In this document: positions 1-8,340 of the stretch, piece by piece
Layout of the letters: the number at the start of each line of letters is the position of its first letter
Numbering within the stretch: position 1 is the first letter of the stretch
Assembly: GCA_903845045.1 (NCBI GenBank)
Contig: CAIMWA010000092.1
Coordinates: forward strand, 1 to 33,483
DNA from: an uncultured delta proteobacterium
GTDB taxonomy: Bacteria; Myxococcota_A; Polyangia; Polyangiales; Ga0077539
DNA: 33,483 nt
Direction: 5' to 3'
Notes under the pieces: model-generated
What the model saw: only the letters and a program-made list of their open reading frames with translations
What the model was told of the DNA's origin: nothing
The model's database searches: none
Translations under genes and position numbers: made by a program

Positions 1-1
1 G

Positions 2-394
2 CAGATGCTCGCGGCGCCGCCCGCGCCGCCCGCGCCGCCCGCGCCGCCCGTCGCCCCGAGACCTGCGCGCACCTTCGAGCCGCCCGACCGAGGCCGGCCG
101 ATCCCGTTGCTCCGCCCGCGGGGCGGGCCCGATGGCGGTCCGCCGATCGACTCGCCGGCGATCATGCAGGGGGTGCGGCCGCGCATGCCCGAGATCCGCG
201 CCTGCCTCGACGGGCTGCGGGCGAACGTCTCGTTCTCGCTCGACATCGACGCGCGCGGTCGCGTGCGCACGGTGAGCCTCGCGTCGCCGCCGCCGGGGTC
301 CCCCGCGGGCCGTTGCGTGTCACGCGTGCTCGCGCGCCTGACCTACCCGCCCGGCCACCCGACGGCCAACGCGCGGATGTTCTGGACCCCTTAG
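2..394 (+). CDS. AgmX/PglI-type (TonB-like) C-terminal domain protein, 3' part
   Basis: The reading frame is open to the left edge, so this is probably the C-terminal end of a longer protein; an ATG at 5 exists but begins inside a proline-rich linker. About 130 residues are visible. The first 20 are Ala-Pro-Pro repeats, then a Pro/Arg linker, then a compact domain from about residue 55. That domain has the pattern 'I..GV....PEIRACLD', 'VSFSLDIDARGRVRTVSL', 'CV..VLARLTYP', which resembles the AgmX/PglI C-terminal domain common in myxobacteria (TonB C-terminal-like, with a conserved Cys near the end). Such domains end envelope proteins with a long periplasm-spanning linker; AgmX itself is linked to gliding motility. 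The specific role here is unknown. The gene converges with the next one and their stop codons overlap by four bases. Confidence 0.65.
   Translation, partial: QMLAAPPAPPAPPAPPVAPRPARTFEPPDRGRPIPLLRPRGGPDGGPPIDSPAIMQGVRPRMPEIRACLDGLRANVSFSLDIDARGRVRTVSLASPPPGSPAGRCVSRVLARLTYPPGHPTANARMFWTP
14..49 (+). repeat. Four tandem copies of gcgccgccc
   Basis: Four perfect 9-base units in a row encode Ala-Pro-Pro repeats in the linker of the partial AgmX/PglI-like protein. Being a multiple of three, unit gain or loss would change linker length without shifting the frame. Confidence 0.85.
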
Positions 395-397
395 GGG
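387..397. repeat. Small palindrome CCCCTTAGGGG at convergent stops
   Basis: A perfect 4-base stem (CCCC/GGGG) around TTA contains the TAG stop of the plus-strand gene (392-394) and the TAA stop of the minus-strand lipoprotein gene (391-393). It is too short and lacks a T-run, so I do not call it a terminator, but it is the only symmetric element between the two converging genes. Confidence 0.5.
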
Positions 398-1107
398 AGC
401 AGCGGGCAACGGCCGGTGTGCGGGTCCGGCGCGCCGCATCGATTCATGCAGCCCGGAATGCCGCACGGGTAGCAGCACAGCAACCCCGGCGCGCACATCG
501 TGTCGGCGGTGCAGAGCGAGCCCGCCGCGAGGCCTCCCGCGTCGGCCACACCGGTGTCCGAGGCGCCCGCGTCCGCTGTACCGACGTCCGCCGGACCGGC
601 ATCCCGCGGCCCCGCGTCGACGACGCCGGCGTCACGAAACGTCGGCGCGCCGCAGAGGCTCCCGTTGCACGCACAGACCGCGAGATCCAGCGCCGGGCAG
701 GAGCTCACGCAGCCCAGCGGACACCCGCGCAGGTCGGTGGTGCACACGATGTTCGCGGGATCGCAGGATCCGCAGCCGCACCAGAACGGGTGGCACGCGC
801 CGGCGTCGTCGCAGCGCACGACGTCCGCCGCGGGTACGTCGCTCGCCGCCCCCGCATCGACTGCGTGCACGTCGTCGGAGCCGAGGTCCGTGGGACCGCC
901 GACGTCGCTTACGCCGGCGTCGATGGCCGGGACGTCGAGGGTGGTGCGATCGGTCGCGGGACCGTCGTCGAACAGCGAGCCTGCGTCGCGTACGACGCCG
1001 GTGTCGATCGGCGCCCCCGTGTCCGCGGGGCCGGCGTCGGTGACCGGGGCCTCGCTCGAACAGCCCGCGATCATGGCGAGCAACACGATGGGGAGACGAG
1101 CGTTCAT
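391..1107 (-). CDS. Cys-rich lipoprotein with Asp-Ala-Gly linkers
   Basis: A 238-residue predicted lipoprotein. The ATG at 1107 is chosen over an upstream in-frame start because it directly begins a lipoprotein signal (MNARLPIVLLAMIAGC, lipobox IAG-C, Cys16) and has a GAGGA ribosome site about 7 bases upstream. Residues 20-95 are a low-complexity Asp/Ala/Gly/Thr/Val linker. A first Cys-rich segment follows ('CGCGSC', 'CPLGCVSSC', 'CACNGSLC'), then a second 'DAG' linker, then a second Cys-rich tail ('CAPGLLCCYPCGIPGC'). The paired cysteines suggest disulfide knots exposed in the periplasm or on the surface. No enzymatic motif is visible, so the function is unknown. It is the last gene of a four-lipoprotein run, 14 bases after the TPR lipoprotein gene. 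This linker style is typical of Sandaracinus-like myxobacteria. Confidence 0.8.
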   Translation of the reverse strand: MNARLPIVLLAMIAGCSSEAPVTDAGPADTGAPIDTGVVRDAGSLFDDGPATDRTTLDVPAIDAGVSDVGGPTDLGSDDVHAVDAGAASDVPAADVVRCDDAGACHPFWCGCGSCDPANIVCTTDLRGCPLGCVSSCPALDLAVCACNGSLCGAPTFRDAGVVDAGPRDAGPADVGTADAGASDTGVADAGGLAAGSLCTADTMCAPGLLCCYPCGIPGCMNRCGAPDPHTGRCPLLP

Positions 1108-1121
1108 CGGCGTCCTCGGAT

Positions 1122-3269
1122 TCAGTGCGGCGCGAGCGCCGATGCGCGGCGCAGGAACTCCCACGCCATCTCGTACTCGAAGTAGTGCAGCGTGTCGGTG
1201 GCGACGACGTCCCGAAGGTCACGCTGCGCAGCCGCCGTGTCGCCCGCCGCGAGCTCCGCGAGGGCCTCGTAGAAGAGCGCCTCGGCGCGCTGCCCGCGGG
1301 TGTGCGCTTCGGCGAGGAGCGCCGCCCGGTCGATGCGTCCGACGGCGCGGCGCGCGAGGTGCGTCGTCCACGCGACCTGGGCGTCCTCGGTGGAAGCGAT
1401 GGCGGTGAGCGAGGCGAGGGCGCCGGCGTCCTCGGCGAGGTGGCCGTTGCGGGCCGCCGCGAGGCCCCACAACCCGAAGTACACCTGCCACGCCGGCTCC
1501 AGCGTGAGCTGGGCGCGGGATCGACGATAGAGCGCCGACGCGTCGCGCCAGCGGCCCGACGAGAGGCACAGCGCGATGGCCCGGCCGGCGGTGTCGCGGC
1601 TGTTCGGCGCGGCCTCGAGCGCGGCCTCTAGCGCGGGACGAACCTCGGCGTCGCGCCCCAGCGCGTCGAGCGCCACCGCCCGGAACGAGTGCACCTGCGC
1701 GAGCTCGTTCTGCTGCGCGATGTGCGAGAGCGCGTCGAGCGACGCGAGGGCGTCGGTGAACGCCGTGCGTGCTTCGTCGGCGCGACCCGAGACCGCGAGC
1801 ACCTGCGCGCGCCGCAGCGCGAAGGTCGGGCGAAACGTCGAGTCGCTCTCGGCCGGCCGCAGCGGCAGCGCGAGCCCCGCATCGAGGCGGCGCAGCGCCT
1901 CCGTCGCGTCGAGGCGCCTCCACGCGATCTCGGCGAGCGTGTAGAACGCATCGCGAGAAGCGGGGGTCGCCACGCTCGCGCGCTCGAGGTGTGCCGCCGC
2001 CTCGGTCACGTTGCCCGCGGCGAGCTCTAGCTGCGCCGCCGTCGACTCGAGGTCCGCCTCCGGAACCGGCTGCGGCTGCGTCGGAAAGCGCTCCCGCCAG
2101 CGCGCGTCGAGGGCCCGAGCCCGGGCCCACGCACGCCGTCCCGGTGCGGGGTCGTCGGCCCCGATCTCGCGCGCCAGCCACGCCGTGCTCTCGACCACCG
2201 CGGCGCGAAGCACCGTCGCATCCTGCGGCTCGAGGTCCGCCGTCGCCTCGAGGTGCGCGCTCGCGAGGCCGAGGTCGTCGCCCTCGTGGGCCGTCACCGC
2301 GAGGCACCGCGCGAAGCGAGGATCGCTGAGAAAACGTGCGCGTCCGACACGGCAGACGCCGGCGAGGGCGTCGTGGTCCGAGCGCTCGAAGTGCTCGGCG
2401 AAGCGGTGCATCGCGTCGGCGGAGGCATCGGCCGCAGCGACGGCGCGCACCGCGGACACCAGCCCGGCGCCCTCGTTCGGCGGTCCGAGCGCCGCCACCC
2501 GGTCCGCCGCTTCGGTGAAGAGCCCGGCGCGGAGGTAGAGCGTCGTGAGCTCCGCGGCGGAGATCTGCAGGCCCATGCGCATCTGCCGGACCTCGTCGTA
2601 GGAGAGCCGCGAGGCCTCGCTGCGGGCCGCGCGCGCCTCGATGGAAGCCTGGCGCCGCGCCACGAGATGCTCCGTCGCCGCCTGCAGGACGTCGCTCGCG
2701 GGGATCACCGAAGCGACCTCGCGGAGCACCTCGGCGAGCTCGCCGTCGCGCACCCAGGCACGCTCGAAGTCGGTGCGGTTGCGCTCGCCCCACTCGGTGA
2801 TGCGGCGCCACGTCGCCGCGGCATCCTCCGGCGGACGCTCCACCGCCATGAGGATCCGCGCCGCCGTCAAAGCACGGGCCTCCTCGCCGCGTCCCGACGC
2901 GATGCCGAGCAGCAGCCGCGCCGGGGCCTCGAGGTCCTGCGGGAGGCCGCCGCGAGCGAGCTCTGCAGGGGTGTAGTGCGTGAGGGCCGCGCGCAGCCAC
3001 GACAGCGCCCTCGGCGTCTCCGCTGCGTGGAGCGCCTCGAGCGCGCGGTGCGCCAGGAGACGCGTGACCTGCGTGCGCAGCGCCGACACCGAAGGGTCTC
3101 CGGCGACGTGCTCGTCGAGGATCCGGCGCGCGTCGTCCAGCGACGCCGCGTCGACGCTGGCCGGAATCGCTTGCCGTCCCGACGTCGGGTGGTGCGGGCG
3201 GCCCGCGCAGGCTCCGGCGAGCGAGAGGAGGAGCCAGGCAGCGGGACGACGCGAAAACGCAGCACGCAT
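1122..3269 (-). CDS. TPR-repeat lipoprotein
   Basis: About 715 residues. The ATG at 3269 gives a clean lipoprotein signal (MRAAFSRRPAAWLLLSLAGAC, Cys21); a GTG three codons earlier is possible. The rest is Ala/Leu/Arg-rich and almost entirely helical. The spacing 'A..LE.A....P.....Y.LAEIAWRRLD..EAL..LD' recurs through the second half, which is characteristic of tetratricopeptide repeats; examples lie around residues 420-480 and 540-610. TPR proteins of this type act as scaffolds for protein complexes and no catalytic motif is seen. It is the third of four consecutive lipoprotein genes on this strand, separated from the FGE-like gene upstream by 78 bases that hold a candidate promoter, so it may also be transcribed separately with the small Cys-rich lipoprotein. 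The partner is unknown. Confidence 0.8.
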   Translation of the reverse strand: MRAAFSRRPAAWLLLSLAGACAGRPHHPTSGRQAIPASVDAASLDDARRILDEHVAGDPSVSALRTQVTRLLAHRALEALHAAETPRALSWLRAALTHYTPAELARGGLPQDLEAPARLLLGIASGRGEEARALTAARILMAVERPPEDAAATWRRITEWGERNRTDFERAWVRDGELAEVLREVASVIPASDVLQAATEHLVARRQASIEARAARSEASRLSYDEVRQMRMGLQISAAELTTLYLRAGLFTEAADRVAALGPPNEGAGLVSAVRAVAAADASADAMHRFAEHFERSDHDALAGVCRVGRARFLSDPRFARCLAVTAHEGDDLGLASAHLEATADLEPQDATVLRAAVVESTAWLAREIGADDPAPGRRAWARARALDARWRERFPTQPQPVPEADLESTAAQLELAAGNVTEAAAHLERASVATPASRDAFYTLAEIAWRRLDATEALRRLDAGLALPLRPAESDSTFRPTFALRRAQVLAVSGRADEARTAFTDALASLDALSHIAQQNELAQVHSFRAVALDALGRDAEVRPALEAALEAAPNSRDTAGRAIALCLSSGRWRDASALYRRSRAQLTLEPAWQVYFGLWGLAAARNGHLAEDAGALASLTAIASTEDAQVAWTTHLARRAVGRIDRAALLAEAHTRGQRAEALFYEALAELAAGDTAAAQRDLRDVVATDTLHYFEYEMAWEFLRRASALAPH

Positions 3270-3280
3270 GAAGGTCACGG

Positions 3281-3310
3281 ACAGTAGCGTCGCCCACGAC
3301 GAAGCCGCAA
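3281..3310 (-). promoter_or_regulatory. Candidate promoter of TPR lipoprotein gene
   Basis: On the minus strand TTGCGG (3305-3310) and TACTGT (3281-3286) are separated by 18 bases, and the -10-like box ends 11 bases before the ATG at 3269. It fits the TAnnnT pattern seen at other leading genes here. The match to a sigma-70 consensus is only partial. Confidence 0.35.
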
Positions 3311-3347
3311 CCGCGGGCCTCCGCCGCGCGCCGTTTCGGTGGCGGCC

Positions 3348-4586
3348 TCAGCCCCCGATGACGAGGCGCGCGCGCGCACACCGCAGGCCGACGATGGGGC
3401 TCTGCGTCGCAGGCATGTACGCGTCGTCGCGGCTCGCGGCGCGCAGCAGCGTCACCGAGCCGGAATACCAGCTTCCGCCGCGGATCGCGGGGTACCCCGA
3501 GGCGCCCCGCGGACAGTAGGGATCGGTGCGCGCGCGTCCGCCCCAGCACGCGGGATCGTCGTAGCCGGCGAAGAGGTCTGCGGTCCACTCCCACACGTTG
3601 CCGGCGAGGTCGAAGAAGCCCGCGGTGTTCATGTAGTGGCCGACGCGATGGGTGCGTCCGCCGTCGTCGCCCGCGCACTGGTTCCACGCCGCGCGGTCGC
3701 ACGTCGGCGACGGCACCGCCTCGCCCCACGGATAGCTCCGACCCGCGGCGAGGCCGACGCCGAGCGTGTCGCGCGCGGCGAACTCCCACTCGGCCTCCGT
3801 CGGCAGACGCCCGCCGTCCCACACGCAGAACGCCTGCGCCGTCGGGTGGTCGACGCAGTTCACGGGATGGTACTCACGGCCCGGCACGTTCCAATTGCAG
3901 CCCGCGCCGGTGCCGGGCGACTGCACCGCGCCGCTCCACGGCACCACGGCGCCGGGGTAGGCGATGCGGCTCGGGGCCGCCGGGTGGCCCGCCGCCCAGA
4001 AGCGCTGAAAGCGCGCGACGGTCACCTCCGAGGCGTCGAGCGCGAAGGCGCTCACGGTGATCGCGCGCTGCACCGGCGACGAGCGGAACGCTCCGTTGTC
4101 GCCCAGCGCGAAGGTGCCGCCGAGGAGGTTCACGATGCCGCAGCCGGCCTCCGACGCCGACGGACAGCTTCGCTGCGACGGCGCCATGCACGCGCCGCGG
4201 CCATCGCAAATGCCGGTAGGGCAGGGCGTTCCGTACGGCGAGACGTCGCTCGGCGCACAGGCGAGGGGGCCGCCGCAGACCGTCACGCCGACGCGGCACG
4301 CCGGGATTCCGAGGCTGCACGGAAGACCCGAAACACAGGGCGGTCCTGTGTCCGTGCCGGTGTCGACGACGACGTCGCGAGGCGCCGCGCCGGCGTCATG
4401 GGCGACGTCCGCCGGAGCGAGGTCCCGCGGCGTGAAGACGTCGCGCAGGACCGAAGCGTCGATGGCCCCGTCGGTGCGGGCATCGAGCGTCGAGGCGTCG
4501 GATGCGATGCCGAGCACCCGGGCGCCGCACCCGACGGCCAGCCACGCGGCGAAGATCGTAGCCGGCGGGCGCAGTCCGCGGCTCAC
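3348..4586 (-). CDS. FGE/SUMF1-fold lipoprotein lacking FGE cysteines
   Basis: 412 residues from a GTG at 4586 whose first bases overlap the TGA of the upstream gene (GTGA, 4583-4586), implying translational coupling. This start also yields a lipoprotein signal ending LAVGC (Cys20). Residues 25-90 are an Asp/Ala/Thr linker, then a short Cys-rich region. From about residue 155 the protein is a formylglycine-generating-enzyme-sulfatase domain: 'GGTFALGDNG', 'SEVTVARFQRFW', 'HPVNCVDHPTAQAFC', 'GRLPTEAEWEFAAR', 'YPWGE', 'FDLAGNVWEWTADLF', 'IRGGSW'. In true FGEs the RGGS motif is followed by two redox cysteines. Here that stretch reads 'RGGSWYSGSVTLLRAASR', with no Cys, so sulfatase activation is unlikely. 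Members of this fold without the cysteines serve as ligand-binding or structural surface proteins. Confidence 0.85.
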   Translation of the reverse strand: MSRGLRPPATIFAAWLAVGCGARVLGIASDASTLDARTDGAIDASVLRDVFTPRDLAPADVAHDAGAAPRDVVVDTGTDTGPPCVSGLPCSLGIPACRVGVTVCGGPLACAPSDVSPYGTPCPTGICDGRGACMAPSQRSCPSASEAGCGIVNLLGGTFALGDNGAFRSSPVQRAITVSAFALDASEVTVARFQRFWAAGHPAAPSRIAYPGAVVPWSGAVQSPGTGAGCNWNVPGREYHPVNCVDHPTAQAFCVWDGGRLPTEAEWEFAARDTLGVGLAAGRSYPWGEAVPSPTCDRAAWNQCAGDDGGRTHRVGHYMNTAGFFDLAGNVWEWTADLFAGYDDPACWGGRARTDPYCPRGASGYPAIRGGSWYSGSVTLLRAASRDDAYMPATQSPIVGLRCARARLVIGG

Positions 4587-7285
4587 GACGAGAACGCGCT
4601 CCAGCGCGGTGCGCAGAGCAGCGCGACGGTGGCGCCGAAGCGACCGTGGCACGCCGCGTCGGGAACCGTGAGGCGCAGCGCCGGCATCGGCGCCGCCGTC
4701 AGCGTCGGGCGCCCGAAGAACAGGAACACGGACCCCGCGCAGATGACCTCGCCGTCGTCGGGCGCGCCGATGACCGCGTCGGCGAGTCCGTCGCCGTCGA
4801 CGTCGCCGGTGAACGCCACGCCGGCGCCGAAGGACCCATAAGAGCCGCCCGCTGCGGGGGTCGGCGCAGCGATCAGCGGACCCCGCACGAGCGTGCTGGC
4901 GGCGTTCCCCAAGTACACCCGCGCCGCGGTGGACCCGTCGGTGCCGAGCAGGTCGTCGAAGCCGTCGCCGTTGACGTCGCCGAGGCCCACGATGGGGCCG
5001 CCCGAGGTCATGTCGTCGGTGAGCGAGACCGCCGCGGTGCTTCCGAGACCGCCTGCGGCTCCGAGGTAGACGTCCACCGCGCTGCCCGTCGAGAACGACG
5101 ACGGACCGAAGGCGACGTCGGCGATGCCATCGCCGTTGACGTCGTTGGCGGCCGCGACGTGACCCACGTAGTTCGCGAAATTGATGTTCTGCGACGGCGT
5201 CGTCTCGATGCCCGTCGCGGTCCCGCGGTAGACCCTCGCGATGGGCGGCCCCTTGAAGCTCTCGAGGACCACCAGGCTCTCGTACGGCGACGAGGGGTCG
5301 AGGCGACCGACGACGGCCATGGTGCCGCCGAAGTCGCTGAAGATGCTCGAGGGCGTGAGCGACGTCGACGTCGACCCGAGCCCCGCGGCGCCGCCGAAGA
5401 AGACCTCGACGGTGTTGCTGCAGCCGTTCAAGCACTGCGTGCCCACGGCGAGGTCGCCGTAGCCGTCGTGGTTCAGGTCGCTCGCCGATGCGAGCGAGAC
5501 GCCGAAGGTGATCATCGGCGCGTGGCCGAGCGTCGTCGGAGTCCCCGCGAGCCCCGCGGCGCTGCCGAGAAACACGTAGACCTGCGACGCGAACGACGAC
5601 GTCGCGACGAGGTCGCCGAAGCCGTCGCCGTTGTAGTCGCCGGCCGCGAGGTTGGCGCCGAGGTCACCCGCCGCCGTCGACACCGTGAGCGTCGCCGACG
5701 GCGTCGCCGCGAACCCGGTGGGCAGGCCGAAATACACGTGAATGCGGTTGCCGTTGGGCTCGGCCACGGCGAGGTCGGCGCGGCCGTCACCGTTGAAGTC
5801 CGGAGTGACACCCCAGCTCGCGGTGGCGGGGATCGGACGCGCGGGCACCACGAACTCCCAGGCGGCCGAGGGCACGAGACCGGTGCCCGAGCCGGAGCGC
5901 CCGTAGGTGCGCCAGAAGTACGTTCCCGCGGCGAGCGCGCCAGGACGCGTGATGCGCGTGCCGGTGCCCGTGACGCGATCGACCATGCGGGTGCACGCGC
6001 GGTCGCGGCAGATCTCGATGACGGCGCCGTCGGTGAACGCACGGGGCGCGACCTCGAAGGTCACGTCTACGGATCCGTTGAGCGTCGAGAGCGACGAAGG
6101 TGCGATGGCACGCGGGGCCGGGATCGGCGTGCAGCCCACCTCGCCGCGGACGTACCCGGCGTTGCACGCGTAGCCGCACGCGCCCGCCGTGCAGACCGGC
6201 GTCGCGTTGGCGGGAGCCGTGCACACGCGCCCGCAGACGCCGCAGTTGTTGGTGTCGACGGTGACGTGCACCGCGCAGGCCTCGCCAGTGGCGCTGCACG
6301 TCGACCAGCCCGCGTTGCACAAGGTGTTGCAGCCGCCGTCGGAGCACGTGGCCTCGCCGTTCGTCGGCACCGGGCACACGTGGCCGCACGCGCCGCAGTT
6401 CGAGGTGGAGCTGGTGAGATCGACGCACGCATCGCCGCAGAGCGACCGGCCCGCAGCGCATTGCGGCACGCACGCGTTGGACGCGCAGAGCATGCCCGTG
6501 GTGCAGGTCCGCGCGCAGGTTCCGCAGTGTGCTGCGGTGTCGATGCGCGCCTCGCATCCGTTGGTGGCGACGTGGTCGCAGTCGTCGAAGCCGGCGTTGC
6601 ATCGGGCGACCGCGCAGGCCCCCGCCGTGCACTGCGCGACGCCGTTGGGCGTCGCGCACGAGGTCCCGCACGCCCCGCAGTGCGCGGCGTCCGTCGCGAG
6701 CTCGACCTCGCAGCCGTTCGCGGCGCTGCCGTCGCAGTCGGCGAACCCCGCGCGGCACGCGAAGCCGCATCCCGAGGCGCCGCAGGTGGCGGTCGCGTTG
6801 GCCGGGGCGGGGCACGCGTTTCCGCAGGTTCCGCAGTGCGTGGCGCTGCGCTGAAGGTCCGTCTCGCAGCCGTTGCGAACGACGCCGTCGCAGTCGCCGG
6901 TCTGCGTCGCGCAGGCGAGCACGCACGACCCCGCGGCGCAGCTGTAGAACGGGTTGATGACGCGGCAGTCGTAGTCGGCGCGGCACTGCGCGAGGCACGA
7001 GCCTTCGAGGCAGTAGAGACCCGCGGGGCAGTCGCTGGTGCGGTAGCACTGGGCCTGCGAGACGGCGGTGTGGCACACGCGCACGCCGTAGCGGTCGCTG
7101 TCGACGCACGTCTGGCCGGTCGTACAGTCGCGGTCCACGTGGCACTGCGGGCGGCAGGCGGTGCCGGTGCAGACCTGGCCGCTGGCGCAGTCCGAGTCGT
7201 AGCGGCAGTGGCCCTCGGGCGGGGCCGGCGACGTGCACGAGAGCGCGAGAATCAAGGCCCAGAGCAAGGCGACGCGGGACGACAT
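4583..7285 (-). CDS. Lipoprotein with Cys-rich modules and FG-GAP repeats
   Basis: 900 residues from the ATG at 7285, which begins a lipoprotein signal ending LALSC (Cys17); an ATG 11 codons upstream is less likely. Residues 25-130 hold EB-like Cys motifs ('CRYDSDCASGQVC', 'CHVDRDCTTGQTC'). Residues 130-385 hold repeated modules of the form 'NGCE.....HCG.CG..C......C..G.C....C..GF.DCD'. A fibronectin-like segment (about 390-480, ending 'GTYFWRTYGRSG') follows. From about residue 490 to the end come FG-GAP/VCBS repeats with calcium-loop motifs: 'DFNGDGRAD', 'DYNGDGFGD', 'DLNHDGYGD', 'DVNGDGIAD', 'DVNGDGFDD', 'DVDGDGLAD'. These resemble integrin-type beta-propeller blades and suggest a calcium-stabilised outer-surface adhesin or binding protein. 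The ligand is unknown. It leads the lipoprotein cluster. Confidence 0.88.
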   Translation of the reverse strand: MSSRVALLWALILALSCTSPAPPEGHCRYDSDCASGQVCTGTACRPQCHVDRDCTTGQTCVDSDRYGVRVCHTAVSQAQCYRTSDCPAGLYCLEGSCLAQCRADYDCRVINPFYSCAAGSCVLACATQTGDCDGVVRNGCETDLQRSATHCGTCGNACPAPANATATCGASGCGFACRAGFADCDGSAANGCEVELATDAAHCGACGTSCATPNGVAQCTAGACAVARCNAGFDDCDHVATNGCEARIDTAAHCGTCARTCTTGMLCASNACVPQCAAGRSLCGDACVDLTSSTSNCGACGHVCPVPTNGEATCSDGGCNTLCNAGWSTCSATGEACAVHVTVDTNNCGVCGRVCTAPANATPVCTAGACGYACNAGYVRGEVGCTPIPAPRAIAPSSLSTLNGSVDVTFEVAPRAFTDGAVIEICRDRACTRMVDRVTGTGTRITRPGALAAGTYFWRTYGRSGSGTGLVPSAAWEFVVPARPIPATASWGVTPDFNGDGRADLAVAEPNGNRIHVYFGLPTGFAATPSATLTVSTAAGDLGANLAAGDYNGDGFGDLVATSSFASQVYVFLGSAAGLAGTPTTLGHAPMITFGVSLASASDLNHDGYGDLAVGTQCLNGCSNTVEVFFGGAAGLGSTSTSLTPSSIFSDFGGTMAVVGRLDPSSPYESLVVLESFKGPPIARVYRGTATGIETTPSQNINFANYVGHVAAANDVNGDGIADVAFGPSSFSTGSAVDVYLGAAGGLGSTAAVSLTDDMTSGGPIVGLGDVNGDGFDDLLGTDGSTAARVYLGNAASTLVRGPLIAAPTPAAGGSYGSFGAGVAFTGDVDGDGLADAVIGAPDDGEVICAGSVFLFFGRPTLTAAPMPALRLTVPDAACHGRFGATVALLCAPRWSAFSS

Positions 7286-7294
7286 CGGGCGGGG

Positions 7295-7300
7295 ACCATA
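7295..7300 (-). promoter_or_regulatory. Candidate -10 box (TATGGT) of FG-GAP lipoprotein gene
   Basis: TATGGT on the minus strand ends 9 bases before the ATG at 7285, in the 62-base divergent gap shared with trpS. No convincing -35 is seen. If real, the transcript would be leaderless or nearly so. Confidence 0.3.
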
Positions 7301-7335
7301 GCGCAACACGCTGTGCATCGCGCGGGCGGCTGGTC

Positions 7336-7341
7336 TACCGT
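7336..7341 (+). promoter_or_regulatory. Candidate -10 box (TACCGT) of trpS
   Basis: TACCGT lies 6 bases before the trpS ATG at 7348. It fits the TAnnnT pattern found at other transcription-unit starts in this window and would give a leaderless message. No Shine-Dalgarno is visible there, which agrees with that reading. Confidence 0.3.
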
Positions 7342-7347
7342 GCGGGC

Positions 7348-8340
7348 ATGAACCGACGCCTTCGCGCGCTCTCGGGCATCAAGCCCACGGGCACGCCCCA
7401 CCTCGGGAACTACTTCGGCATGGTGCAGCCCGCCATCGCGCTGCAGGACACGCACGACGCGTACTACTTCGTGGCCGACTACCACGCGCTCACCACCGGC
7501 CGCGACGCCGCGCTCTTGCGACGAACGTCGCTCGAGATCACGGCCACGTTCATGGCCTTCGGCCTCGACCCCGCGCGCGCGGTGTTCTTCCGGCAGAGCG
7601 CCGTGCCCGAGGTGATGGAGCTCGCGTGGCACCTGTCCTGCGTCACGGGCCTCGGGCTGCTGATGCGCGCGCACGCCTACAAGGCCGCGCTCGACAAGGG
7701 CGAGGCCGGCGCCATCTCCGCGGGCACGTTCTCGTACCCGGTGCTCATGGCGGCCGACATCCTGCTTTACGACAGCGACGTGGTGCCCGTCGGCAAGGAC
7801 CAGGTGCAGCACGTCGAGATGGCGCAGGACATGGCGGGACACCTCAACGCCGTCTACGGCGAGTGCCTGCGCCGCCCCGAGGCGTCGGTGGCCGCCGAGG
7901 TCGCGACGATTCCTGGGCTCGACGGGCAGAAGATGTCGAAGAGCTACCAGAACACCATCGAGGTCTTCCTGGGGCCGAAGCCGCTGCGCAAGCTGGTGCG
8001 AAGCATCAAGACCGACGGCGCCGCGCTCGAGGACCCGAAGGACCCGACCACCGACAACGTCTTCGCGCTCTACAAGCTCGTGGCGTCGCAGGCCGAGGTC
8101 GACGACATGGCGGCGCTCTATCGCGCGGGTGGCTTCGGCTACGGGCACGCGAAGGAGCGCCTCGCCGACGCCCTCGATGCGCACCTCGCCGCCCCGCGGG
8201 AGCGTTACCACGCCCTCCTCGCAGACCCGTCGACGCTCGAGGACGTCCTCGCCGAAGGCGCCCGCCGCGCTCGTGCCGTGGGCCGCGAGACGCTCGAGCG
8301 GGTGCGGGAACGCATCGGGCTGCCGAAGCTGCCCGCATGA
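7348..8340 (+). CDS. trpS: Tryptophan--tRNA ligase
   Basis: Charges tRNA-Trp with tryptophan using ATP, in the cytoplasm. 330 residues, the normal length for bacterial TrpRS (class Ic). The N-terminal Rossmann fold carries the HIGH-type signature as 'GIKPTGTPHLGNYFG' (residues 10-24). Further family marks are 'YYFVADYHALTT', 'YPVLMAADILLYDSDVVPVGKDQVQHVEMAQDMA' (shown only in part here: 'ADILLYDSDVVPVGKDQ') and the KMSKS loop 'GQKMSKSYQNTI' near residue 195. The C-terminal helical domain follows. The start at 7348 is the only sensible one, since HIGH must lie near the N-terminus. The stop overlaps the start of the next gene (ATGA), so the downstream membrane protein is translated with it. Confidence 0.97.
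   Translation: MNRRLRALSGIKPTGTPHLGNYFGMVQPAIALQDTHDAYYFVADYHALTTGRDAALLRRTSLEITATFMAFGLDPARAVFFRQSAVPEVMELAWHLSCVTGLGLLMRAHAYKAALDKGEAGAISAGTFSYPVLMAADILLYDSDVVPVGKDQVQHVEMAQDMAGHLNAVYGECLRRPEASVAAEVATIPGLDGQKMSKSYQNTIEVFLGPKPLRKLVRSIKTDGAALEDPKDPTTDNVFALYKLVASQAEVDDMAALYRAGGFGYGHAKERLADALDAHLAAPRERYHALLADPSTLEDVLAEGARRARAVGRETLERVRERIGLPKLPA

Noticed and set aside
3270..3347. Imperfect GC-rich hairpin downstream of the FGE-like gene as a terminator
   Set aside because: The stem pairs poorly and no T-run follows on the minus strand.
4646..7351. A plus-strand open frame of about 900 codons
   Set aside because: It is antisense to the FG-GAP lipoprotein gene, whose repeats and lipobox are unmistakable.
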